DNA from: Methanobacteriota archaeon
GTDB taxonomy: Archaea; Thermoplasmatota; Poseidoniia; Poseidoniales; Poseidoniaceae
Assembly (NCBI GenBank): GCA_002718195.1
Contig: PBDU01000006.1
Span: 110,929 to 174,928 of the forward strand
Direction of reading: 5' to 3'
DNA: 64,000 nt
This document shows, piece by piece, positions 50,618 to 59,866 of the stretch (its first letter is position 1; each line of letters starts with the position of its first letter). Below the pieces are notes generated by a model that searched no databases, had not been told where the DNA came from, and worked only from the letters and a program-made list of their open reading frames with translations. The position numbers and the translations under genes were made by a program.

Positions 50618-53600
50618 ATGAGCAACTTGAGTGTTTCCCGCCGTACTTTCCTTGTTTTGTTGATTGTAAGTACATTTATACTGGCTGATTTAAGCCTTGT
50701 AAATGTGATTTCAAATGAAGACCAAACTCTATCTGACGAACCAATTGTAAAATTTGCTACCAGCGTTGATTATCCTTCAAAAGATACCATGATTAATTCC
50801 TCTTCCCCAAATTCCAACTATGGCTTGGACACCGATAGCCCGCTCGGTGAAAACATTATGGGAGAATCAAGGCTATTATTCACTTTCCCGATGAATTTGA
50901 GCGGAACTAGTTCAATCAATTCAGCAACACTGAGTTTAACTTGCGGTACTACTGTTATAGGGAGCCAAGATGCAATGATTTACTTTGCTGAATTATCTCG
51001 AAATTTCGATGAGGTGAACGCAACGTGGATGCTGCCAAACACGGCACAATCCTGGAATTTAATGGGTGCAAGCGGTCCTAGCGACCGTGGTGATTTTGAA
51101 CCACCAGTACCAATTTCCATGAACTCAACAGTATCCTTGAATGTCACAAAAATAGCACAAGATTCTGCTAGAAATAACCAGTCCACCATGAGCGTCATCG
51201 TTACTTCAGTAGGAACCGAATATAGCTGTGCAATGTCTGAAAATGCTAACTCACAAAGTCGTCCGAGTTTGACCTTGGATTACTCTTCCACGCCAATGGG
51301 TGACGGAGGAAGTTTCGATGTTGATTTCGTAGATGACGGTGCTGCATTAACCGACGGTTCATTTTTGCTGAATGCGGATACAACTCCCACCCCTGCTTGG
51401 ACGAACGGAACAGGTAGCAATATGGAAATCCAATTTTCACTTGATGATGATTGGCAAGATGATAACGACTTAGATTGGCATTTCTTGAGTTATACTTCAA
51501 ATGCATTCTCTGGCACTGCTGCAACAGGTTCCATGACAGTCCCATCAAATCTCGAATTCACTAACGGCTCAGATGTTTATTACAGAATACGAAGCATTGA
51601 TTCTACCAATGCAATTTCTGATTGGACAGAGGGATGGTTCACGCTACCTAATCACGACGTGATTCTAAATTCAGATGGAACAGCAACCCTGATTATCGAC
51701 CACAATGACCTTGGTTTAGAAAATGATTTAATCTTGGATGCTCAAGTTGATGAGAGGAGCAGGAACTCAAAGTTTGGAACCAGTACGACCATGCAAGCAG
51801 CTTTGACTACGAGCAAAGAAGCACTAATTCACGTCAGGCTAAATTTAGATCAACTCGGTTTACATTCCAACTCGACAATCATAGATGCGAGTCTAAATCT
51901 CACAAGAGTTTCTTCGAGTGGAATACCTGAACTATCGATTCATGATATGACAACTGATGGGTTGTGGCTTGAAGAGGAGATTACATGGAATAGAGCACAA
52001 AACTCGCTTCTTTGGATTCCAGCGGGAAGAGATTTCATTGGAACAGCAACAGACACCATGGTAGGAAATCCAAGTGCGGGTGATTACTCATTTAGCATAA
52101 CCGATTCAGTACAACAATGGGTCCGTGATGGCGCAGAAGGAGAAGCAGACTACGCTATCGTTGCAAGAGGAGAATTTGGCTCTTACGCAAGTTCAGGAAC
52201 TGATTCTATGACCTACTATTCTTCAGAAGATTCTACTGACTCAAACAAGCCAGTGCTTTACATAAATTATGACTGGTCAAATACACCCGCAACGCCAGCA
52301 CCTGAATTAATCGGTCCACTTGATGGGCTAGCGGTTTGGAATCAATCCGGACATAATTTCAGCGGAAATACCACACCTTCGATGACATGGAATGGAACTC
52401 TATCTTCTTCCTACGACATGGTATTCCAACTTGCTACAGATGAAGCATTTAGAGAAAGAGTCAACATTTTGGACACAAGAGTTGACAACAACTTCACGAC
52501 ATCATCAGGTTCTTATTCCCTAATTGGCGGAGATTCACTCGAACTGGGTAACATGTACTTTTGGAGATTCGCTCACATTGAAAGCGACGGAAGAATGGGT
52601 CCTTGGGAGTCTTCAAGTTTCTTTGTCAGTGATTTAAGCAGCACTTGGTTAGGTGGAAACAGATATGAATTCAGGCTAAAACATGGAAATGGGTCACAAG
52701 ATGGACAATTCCCAGAATGTGGTGATACATACATCGATTCAGGTTCACCAACTACAAATTATGATGATGAAAGTGAGATGCAGGTTTCTTGGAACACTTG
52801 GCCTAGTGAAACCACAATCCTATCAGGATGTAATCTATTATCCAACTTGCTACCTACCGGATATGCAGTGGAATATGCAACATACTCCATGCAACTAGCT
52901 TCAACACCCTACAATAGTCCAACTATCGGAATATGGGAATCTTCAGAGCATGATTGGAATGAAGCAAGTGCGACATGGGCTACTTATGATGGAGTAAATT
53001 CATGGGGTAGTTCTGGAGCAAAGGGCGCAGAAAGAGGCTCTCTGCTTTCAACAGCAAACCTTGCTTCCGCAAGCAGTGGAGATAGAATCGAATGGAACGT
53101 CACACAAGCTGTTCAGAACGCTATGCGTGATGAAACCCGTGTAGATTTCATAGTTGGAGTGGTTAATGCTGGCACTGGAAATAGCCGTGACGCATTATTT
53201 TATTCAAATGAGGAAGTAATGTCAAAGAGGGCAGAGTTGACATTTGTATACGTTCCTGGTTCTAACGCTGTACCCAATCAACCAGCCCCACAAACTCCCG
53301 CAAATGGCTCTTGGTCGTTTGAAAGTGGAGTGGATATGAGACCTGATCACACTCCAACACTCAGTTGGACTTACTCCGGAAATCTATCGATTGGTGGCTG
53401 GGCTATACAATTGGACACAACCACTTCCTTTGATTCAGCTTCTACTCAGTTCTTGTCCTCTTGGACAGATAATGGATTTGATGTTACAAACAATACCTAT
53501 ACTCCCGAGATTGACTTGACAAATGGAACCACATGGCATTGGAGAGTACGTGCAATTTCCTCGACAAACCAATTAGGACCATGGTCTAATTCCTATTCCT

Positions 53601-56600
53601 TCGTACTACCAAACCTAAATGCGTATTCAATTGACGCAAACACTTCTACAGTAGAGCTGAGACATCACGATGCTATGCCTGATTTAAATCTGCCAAACTT
53701 TTACGATACCTGGATTGCTGAAGATGGTCTCGATTCCACAATCAATTACACCTCCTCTTCAACACTGAAGGTTGGTGAATTGACAAGTAGCGGTTTAACA
53801 TATCAGGGAACTACCTTACTCAAAATCCCACTAAATGAAATTCCAGCGCCTTCCAATGCTAGAATTACCGGGGCTGACCTCAACCTATACTCTCAATTTA
53901 CCAGCGATACTGGTGTCAATATTGCAGTAAGACCAGTTCTTCAAAACTGGAACTTAGCAGTCAATGGAACCTCCTATGACGGTGTTAACAATTGGAGTGA
54001 CCCCGGAGCTAGAGCAATAACATCTGATGTAGGTTACCTGAGCGATATTCAATCCTCAACAGCCTCAGATTGGATGACTTGGGATGTGACAGAACTCGTC
54101 CAATTTGCTATAGCAAATGGTCAATCGTATCTTTCGGTTGCTCTAATGGCAAGCGATGATGAAACTGGGACTGTAACATTCACCAGCGTTGATGGTACTA
54201 CTTCTGAAAGACCATGGGTGAATCTAACATGGTCAGCAGGAACAGGAACCTTCCCGTCGAACTCAGGTACGAATCAAGGACCTGCAGATAGAACTGTAAT
54301 CTGGGATCACTCAACTCACTCTCCTCAACCAGGAACAACGCCTGAATTTACATGGAGCCATCCTTCTCCAAGCAGCGTTGACGATTGGAGAGTCTACATA
54401 CAAAATGATCCTGATGATATCATGCAAGGTTTCTCAGTATACGATTCCAGAACCAACTCTTCTCAATTCGACCTTGCTAATCTTTCCTTCACTTTGGCAG
54501 ACCCACTACAAACTGATACCACTGTAAGATGGTTCGTCCAACCAGTAAATCAAGGAATGCTTGGACCAAAATCTGCATCCACAATATTTGCAGTTCCAAG
54601 GTCAGTCGGAGAGACCATCGATTCGACATCTGCTTACATCAACATGTCAGAGGGCTCAGCTGTACCAGATGCAAATTACCCTTCAGGATTCATTACTGAC
54701 ACCTATCTTGATTCAGGAAATGCAAATGGTAAGTTCGCTACATCAAGTTCGCTTTGGTTGGGTAGGTCAGGATTTACTCAAAGTTCATCTTCAAGAGCAT
54801 CCATACTAACTTCAATTGATATGAGCCAATTACAGATTCAGGGTGCCTATGAGGTGAAAAGTGCTACTTATTCAATGAAGATGTCTTCATCTTCAACAGG
54901 GAACATCCTAGCCTCCGTATCCTACTTGAATACAGCATATGATCAAAACGCATCCTGGGCCTCACCGACAAATGGTACTTTGTGGTCTGTTCCAGGGGCA
55001 TATCACTCCGCTGATTCTGACTTCCCTTACTTGATTCAAGAAGTATACGCTTCAGATGGGTTCATTGAGCTAGATATAACCCAAGCAATCCAATACCATA
55101 TCGCAACAGGGCAAACCTCTCCAATTACTCTGATAATCCAGGCTGAAGAGAATCTTTCTGTTGTGAACGGAAGAATGAATTTGTACTCAAGTGATTACAT
55201 CGACTGGGAAGACAGGCCTGCACTGAACGTAACCTATGAAATGACAAATCCGTGGATTGATACAGCTCCTACTGGCTTATTGCCAGCAGACGGCAGCACT
55301 CTTTGGAATACATCTACTCCTAGACCGAGTGGAGCAGATTCTGTATCTGCTTCTTGGACTCCGAGTTCGTCAGGTAATGAAACGGGCTTTATGATTTGCA
55401 GAGCAAGTGATGCTAGAATGACTACTGATCTTGAGTGTATTGGTAGCAGCGATACACTCGCTCTTGAGGAAGCAAACTATACTTGGGATCCAGTCAACAA
55501 CACATTTACCACTTCAGATTACGAGGGTGATGATGCTTGGATATACTGGTCAGTGTTCTCATATCAAGAGGTTACTGCAGGTCAGAATTATTGGAGATTG
55601 GGAGAAAGAACCGACCCAATCAAATTCAGGATACCTGAAGACCAAGGATATGATGATGGAGCAGGTAATCACACTGTGATTCTCTCTGCAGGCTCTATTT
55701 TCGAAGAGACAAGCCCTCTTCCAGCGGCACCTGACGTGCATGTATTGAGTTCATCTAGTACGACTAACTATGGGACTTCGACAGTCATGGAACTTGGTTC
55801 GTCATCTTCTGGTGGTGAATCTGAAATTTACATTGAATTCGATTTATCTCAGACTCCATGGCCAAGTGCAATGACTCCAACCTCAATGATTCTCAAGATG
55901 TACAGAGGAAGCGTTGCGGGAACTTCATCGACAACAATTTCAGCACACGCTTGCTCTAGTTTCAGTGAAGCAACTACAACATGGAGTAGTGCTCCGCTTT
56001 GTGAAACCTCTGAAATAACTCGCTCAACTCTACCAATTATTCCGTCCAATGGATGGTTTGAGTGGGATTTAACGGCAATTGCTCAGAGCAATATAGCAAA
56101 CGGAAATTACACCATGAGCATTCAATTGAAGAGCGTTGGTACACCTGCAACTCAACACAATTTCTACTCTGGAGATTACGACACTAACACCAGTAGAAGA
56201 CCACAATTAGTTCTTGATTACATCGATAACACGGATGGAATATTGCCGCCAGCACAGCCAGTTTTGACCTATCCTGCGGATGGTGCAGTTCTCTACGACA
56301 CTGGTGCTAGATTACTATCCCCAGACCAAAGCCCAACATTGTCTTGGGCTGGAGTTGTTAATGCAACTGGTTACATCGTGACAATATCCAACTCTTCAGG
56401 TCAATACAAGTTCAAGTCCTGGGAGACAAATAGCATTAATGGAACTACATTTAGATTCAATCAGAATCTAGCTGCTGGAGACACATTTGAATGGTGGGTT
56501 CAAGCAGTCAACCAATCAGTTCCTGGACCAGCATCCTCAAGATACTCCTTTGGAATTGGTGATCCTCTGAACTTTGATAACAACGATAACACATGGACCT

Positions 56601-59600
56601 ATGAGTTCCAAACTGGAAATGAAATCCTAGACTTCGGACATACTAATGTAAGAGATGGTTACATACAGAATGTAAGCACCGACCAAAACTTTGGTTCAGG
56701 AGATTACGGATATATTGGTACTAATTGTCAAAATGCGTTAATGGAATGTAGGGCATTCTTTGGTCTAGATAATTCACAGGTCCCTCTACCTGCTAACATG
56801 GCAGTTCACTCAGCAAATCTTGAGATATACATCGAGCAATGGTATACATCAGGTGGAGCCTCGCTAGTTGATTTAACCGTCTACAGAGTGAACAGCAACG
56901 CATGGTCTGAACTCGGTTCAACATGGAATACATCCGACGCAGGAACTCCATGGGGTACTCCTGGATTATTGGCTGGAACAGATTATGATGCAACCCCAGT
57001 ATCGACTACAACCGTTTCTACATCCACAACCGGTTGGATTGACTTACCTATCGGTCACGGATTGATGACTTTGACTGGCGACTACGAGTGGTTCGTTATA
57101 GCTACTCCAAATGTTGGGGAAGCAAGTTTGAGATTCGTTACATCCGATAATCCAGAACAAGCAGATAGACCTGTTATCTCTCTGAATTATACTCAAGTTG
57201 TAACAGTATCAATCTCTCCGGCAACTCAGAATACAGATGCAGATACACAAGTCCAATTCGGTTCAACTTTGTATGACTTTGCAACCCTGCCAATCAACGC
57301 TCCTGTTGTTTGGAAGACAACTGATGGAACTATTTCATCAAACGGATTGTACACACCATTTAGTGTTGGAACACACACAATTTCAGTCTGCTGGGGAGTT
57401 CAATGTGCTACAGCGAACGTAATCGTATCCCCTGGTGCTCCAACCACTCTATTCGCTGACACTAACCCACAGGTTAGCCAGATCACCGCTGATGAAAGTT
57501 TAGAAATTATCACGGGTGTTAGAGACCAAAATGGAAACCTAGTTAACGGGATTACTCCAGTTATTACAACTACAAATGGTTCAATTAGTGGAACGACCTT
57601 CTATCCTTACAGCGCTGGTTTGCAAACTATCACCGTAACATGGGGTCAACAACAAATTGACATCGATGTAACCGTAACTTATGGGGCACCTGTTTACTTT
57701 GAATTGAGTGGATGCTCCGGAACAGTTCCAGCCGGAACTACATGTGCCATTTCTTACGAATTATTCGACCAGTATGGAAACCTAATGCCTAATTCAGAGG
57801 GTGGAGTTCTAACATGGTCAGTAACAGACGGGAACTTTAGTGAGACTGAGGAAGAATTCACAGCAGACCATGTTGGAACATGGGTCCTAACTATGACAAG
57901 TTCAAGCGGTGCAGGAGATACTCTAGACATCGTGGTTGGACATGGACAGATGGCAGAATTGGAGATTATTGCTTCAAACACATCAATCACTGCAGACGAA
58001 TTAGTTTACCTAAATACAACTCGTATTGACGTCAGAGGAAATAGACTCCCAGTCTCCTTGCCTGCTCAAAACTGGACAAGTATTGCTGACGGTACAATTC
58101 AAGAAGGTGCACCTGCAATTTGGTCTCCTACCCTTAGAGGAAATAAGGTCCTAGAAGCAAGGTATGAAACAATCTTGCAAACCATAGAGATTCAGGTGTC
58201 TCAGGGTGAGATGATTGGGTTGGTAATGGTTGTAGATTCAACGGATGTTAATTCCGAATTATTTGAGATTACAGCCGATGATCAAATTTATGCCAATGTA
58301 AAGGCAATTGATCAAAAGGGCAACAGGTGGTCTGTTACAGCAAATTGGAGCATAGACCACAGTACATGGGATGACCAAAACGTCCTTTCTCAAACCACTG
58401 CTGAAGAGACAATATTCAGACCTATTCTATCCTCGAATGATGAGTATAGATTGAGTGCAGCATACGACGGATTTGAGGCTTACATCGATGTTCTAGTAGA
58501 CCATGGAATCATGGTGGATATCCAACTAAGCGCTGTAGCTAGCCACGATGCAACTCAAACAGGACCAGCATTCAGCATGACCGCTGATGACTCTCTACAG
58601 TTTACTGTCGTAGCAATTGATGGAGACAATAACCAAATTGACACCTCAATCTTGACTTGGTCTGTTGCATACGAAGCAGGAGAATATGAGAATCAAACAG
58701 TTAACTTCCAAACTCTTGGATTGGTTTGGGATGCTACCACAGTTGGTAATTACTCAATCAAGTCTCATTATACAAGAGAAGATGGAATCACTATCAAGAA
58801 AGAAGTGACAGCATCGGTTTCTCATGGCGTAGCAGTTGAGTTGTATGCTGAATCTCCTTCCTATGATTTGAGTGCTGGCGATATCTACGACATCACGGTC
58901 TTTGGAAATGATTCGGATGGAAACACCTTCCTTCAGAATGTAAATTGGGCTGATGGTTCTTCGGCAGCGACGGACATAAATGAAACAGGAGAAGGAACCT
59001 ACATTTACGAAGCAAGAAGAGCAGGTATCCACACTCTGACTTATTCAACTAGCCTCGCATCTGGAGATTGGAGTGTTGAAGTACAAGCTATTCCAACAGT
59101 AACTCATTTCATTGTTGAACTTTCAAGTGAATCAGTGGAGCAGTTAGAAACAATAACAATAACCGTTCGTTCCTTTGACGAATACTGGAATGAAATTCCG
59201 ACTCCTGGGCAGACTAAGGTAGTGAGCACCGATGTTCATGAAAAGGCTGTAATCTTGAATCAAGGAGATGGCGTTTGGGTCATGGATGCTGTGACAGATG
59301 GTGAACACATAGTAACAGTTTCTCACGGCAGAGTTACTCAAAGTGTCGATTACATGGTTGATGCTACAATCGCTGGTTTCTACACTGCAAATGCACCACT
59401 CTCCTACATAGGAACTGTGCTTGTTGCAATTATACTAGGAGTGCTGGCTTTCTTTGGCATTACTATATTGAGAAGCGGCAGCGGTGGAGATTATGATGAA
59501 TGGGATGATGAGGATGATTACGATGACGAGGATGACACTCCTGCAAGAAAGTCTTCACCTCCTAGCGCCGGTCCATCATCCGGACCAAGTTCTGGTCCTA

Positions 59601-59830
59601 GTTCTGGTCCAAGTGCCGGGCCAAGTTCAGGTCCTAGCGAGGGACCAAGTGCCGGGCCAAGTTCAGGTCCAACATCCGCTCCAGAAGAAGTGGTAGAGGA
59701 AGAGCCAGAGCAAGAATCAGAGGACGGAATTGTAGTCGATGATGACGGCGTTGAATGGTATGAAGACGGAGAAGGTGTTAATTGGTATAGAATGCCAGGT
59801 GAAACCGACTGGCAAGAATGGCAGGGTTAA
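50618..59830 (+). CDS. Giant surface protein with seven DNRLRE-like and many Ig-like domains, 3070 aa
   Basis: A signal peptide (about 10-35) begins the protein. Seven DNRLRE-type beta-sandwich repeats occur at about 45-225, 345-555, 681-881, 1001-1208, 1328-1545, 1685-1871 and 2001-2195, with W-N-E-A/S-x-x-T-W-like motifs. Fibronectin-like linkers ending in TPTLSW or TPSMTW separate them. About eight Ig-like (Big) repeats follow (about 2193-2914), several with ITADD and D-x-x-G-N motifs. One membrane helix (about 2928-2952) leads to a cytoplasmic tail with acidic DDE runs, a Gly-Pro-Ser repeat (about 2985-3020) and a W-Y rich end. The gene is co-directional with the next surface gene 36 bp on. 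An adhesive or coat protein is likely. Confidence 0.85.
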   Translation: MSNLSVSRRTFLVLLIVSTFILADLSLVNVISNEDQTLSDEPIVKFATSVDYPSKDTMINSSSPNSNYGLDTDSPLGENIMGESRLLFTFPMNLSGTSSINSATLSLTCGTTVIGSQDAMIYFAELSRNFDEVNATWMLPNTAQSWNLMGASGPSDRGDFEPPVPISMNSTVSLNVTKIAQDSARNNQSTMSVIVTSVGTEYSCAMSENANSQSRPSLTLDYSSTPMGDGGSFDVDFVDDGAALTDGSFLLNADTTPTPAWTNGTGSNMEIQFSLDDDWQDDNDLDWHFLSYTSNAFSGTAATGSMTVPSNLEFTNGSDVYYRIRSIDSTNAISDWTEGWFTLPNHDVILNSDGTATLIIDHNDLGLENDLILDAQVDERSRNSKFGTSTTMQAALTTSKEALIHVRLNLDQLGLHSNSTIIDASLNLTRVSSSGIPELSIHDMTTDGLWLEEEITWNRAQNSLLWIPAGRDFIGTATDTMVGNPSAGDYSFSITDSVQQWVRDGAEGEADYAIVARGEFGSYASSGTDSMTYYSSEDSTDSNKPVLYINYDWSNTPATPAPELIGPLDGLAVWNQSGHNFSGNTTPSMTWNGTLSSSYDMVFQLATDEAFRERVNILDTRVDNNFTTSSGSYSLIGGDSLELGNMYFWRFAHIESDGRMGPWESSSFFVSDLSSTWLGGNRYEFRLKHGNGSQDGQFPECGDTYIDSGSPTTNYDDESEMQVSWNTWPSETTILSGCNLLSNLLPTGYAVEYATYSMQLASTPYNSPTIGIWESSEHDWNEASATWATYDGVNSWGSSGAKGAERGSLLSTANLASASSGDRIEWNVTQAVQNAMRDETRVDFIVGVVNAGTGNSRDALFYSNEEVMSKRAELTFVYVPGSNAVPNQPAPQTPANGSWSFESGVDMRPDHTPTLSWTYSGNLSIGGWAIQLDTTTSFDSASTQFLSSWTDNGFDVTNNTYTPEIDLTNGTTWHWRVRAISSTNQLGPWSNSYSFVLPNLNAYSIDANTSTVELRHHDAMPDLNLPNFYDTWIAEDGLDSTINYTSSSTLKVGELTSSGLTYQGTTLLKIPLNEIPAPSNARITGADLNLYSQFTSDTGVNIAVRPVLQNWNLAVNGTSYDGVNNWSDPGARAITSDVGYLSDIQSSTASDWMTWDVTELVQFAIANGQSYLSVALMASDDETGTVTFTSVDGTTSERPWVNLTWSAGTGTFPSNSGTNQGPADRTVIWDHSTHSPQPGTTPEFTWSHPSPSSVDDWRVYIQNDPDDIMQGFSVYDSRTNSSQFDLANLSFTLADPLQTDTTVRWFVQPVNQGMLGPKSASTIFAVPRSVGETIDSTSAYINMSEGSAVPDANYPSGFITDTYLDSGNANGKFATSSSLWLGRSGFTQSSSSRASILTSIDMSQLQIQGAYEVKSATYSMKMSSSSTGNILASVSYLNTAYDQNASWASPTNGTLWSVPGAYHSADSDFPYLIQEVYASDGFIELDITQAIQYHIATGQTSPITLIIQAEENLSVVNGRMNLYSSDYIDWEDRPALNVTYEMTNPWIDTAPTGLLPADGSTLWNTSTPRPSGADSVSASWTPSSSGNETGFMICRASDARMTTDLECIGSSDTLALEEANYTWDPVNNTFTTSDYEGDDAWIYWSVFSYQEVTAGQNYWRLGERTDPIKFRIPEDQGYDDGAGNHTVILSAGSIFEETSPLPAAPDVHVLSSSSTTNYGTSTVMELGSSSSGGESEIYIEFDLSQTPWPSAMTPTSMILKMYRGSVAGTSSTTISAHACSSFSEATTTWSSAPLCETSEITRSTLPIIPSNGWFEWDLTAIAQSNIANGNYTMSIQLKSVGTPATQHNFYSGDYDTNTSRRPQLVLDYIDNTDGILPPAQPVLTYPADGAVLYDTGARLLSPDQSPTLSWAGVVNATGYIVTISNSSGQYKFKSWETNSINGTTFRFNQNLAAGDTFEWWVQAVNQSVPGPASSRYSFGIGDPLNFDNNDNTWTYEFQTGNEILDFGHTNVRDGYIQNVSTDQNFGSGDYGYIGTNCQNALMECRAFFGLDNSQVPLPANMAVHSANLEIYIEQWYTSGGASLVDLTVYRVNSNAWSELGSTWNTSDAGTPWGTPGLLAGTDYDATPVSTTTVSTSTTGWIDLPIGHGLMTLTGDYEWFVIATPNVGEASLRFVTSDNPEQADRPVISLNYTQVVTVSISPATQNTDADTQVQFGSTLYDFATLPINAPVVWKTTDGTISSNGLYTPFSVGTHTISVCWGVQCATANVIVSPGAPTTLFADTNPQVSQITADESLEIITGVRDQNGNLVNGITPVITTTNGSISGTTFYPYSAGLQTITVTWGQQQIDIDVTVTYGAPVYFELSGCSGTVPAGTTCAISYELFDQYGNLMPNSEGGVLTWSVTDGNFSETEEEFTADHVGTWVLTMTSSSGAGDTLDIVVGHGQMAELEIIASNTSITADELVYLNTTRIDVRGNRLPVSLPAQNWTSIADGTIQEGAPAIWSPTLRGNKVLEARYETILQTIEIQVSQGEMIGLVMVVDSTDVNSELFEITADDQIYANVKAIDQKGNRWSVTANWSIDHSTWDDQNVLSQTTAEETIFRPILSSNDEYRLSAAYDGFEAYIDVLVDHGIMVDIQLSAVASHDATQTGPAFSMTADDSLQFTVVAIDGDNNQIDTSILTWSVAYEAGEYENQTVNFQTLGLVWDATTVGNYSIKSHYTREDGITIKKEVTASVSHGVAVELYAESPSYDLSAGDIYDITVFGNDSDGNTFLQNVNWADGSSAATDINETGEGTYIYEARRAGIHTLTYSTSLASGDWSVEVQAIPTVTHFIVELSSESVEQLETITITVRSFDEYWNEIPTPGQTKVVSTDVHEKAVILNQGDGVWVMDAVTDGEHIVTVSHGRVTQSVDYMVDATIAGFYTANAPLSYIGTVLVAIILGVLAFFGITILRSGSGGDYDEWDDEDDYDDEDDTPARKSSPPSAGPSSGPSSGPSSGPSAGPSSGPSEGPSAGPSSGPTSAPEEVVEEEPEQESEDGIVVDDDGVEWYEDGEGVNWYRMPGETDWQEWQG
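59570..59670 (+). repeat. Degenerate 12-bp coding repeats (Gly-Pro-Ser-Ser/Ala)
   Basis: About nine copies of a 12-base unit near GGTCCAAGTTCT encode a flexible linker in the cytoplasmic tail of the 3070-aa protein. A 25-base block starting CCAAGTGCCGGGCC is present twice, so copy number may vary between strains. Confidence 0.75.
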
Positions 59831-59866
59831 TTCTAGGATGAATTGTTGGAAAACAGGGGTCTAGGT

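Noticed and set aside
59570..59670. CRISPR-like or other functional DNA repeat
   Set aside because: The units are 12 bp, in frame and encode Gly-Pro-Ser, with no spacers.
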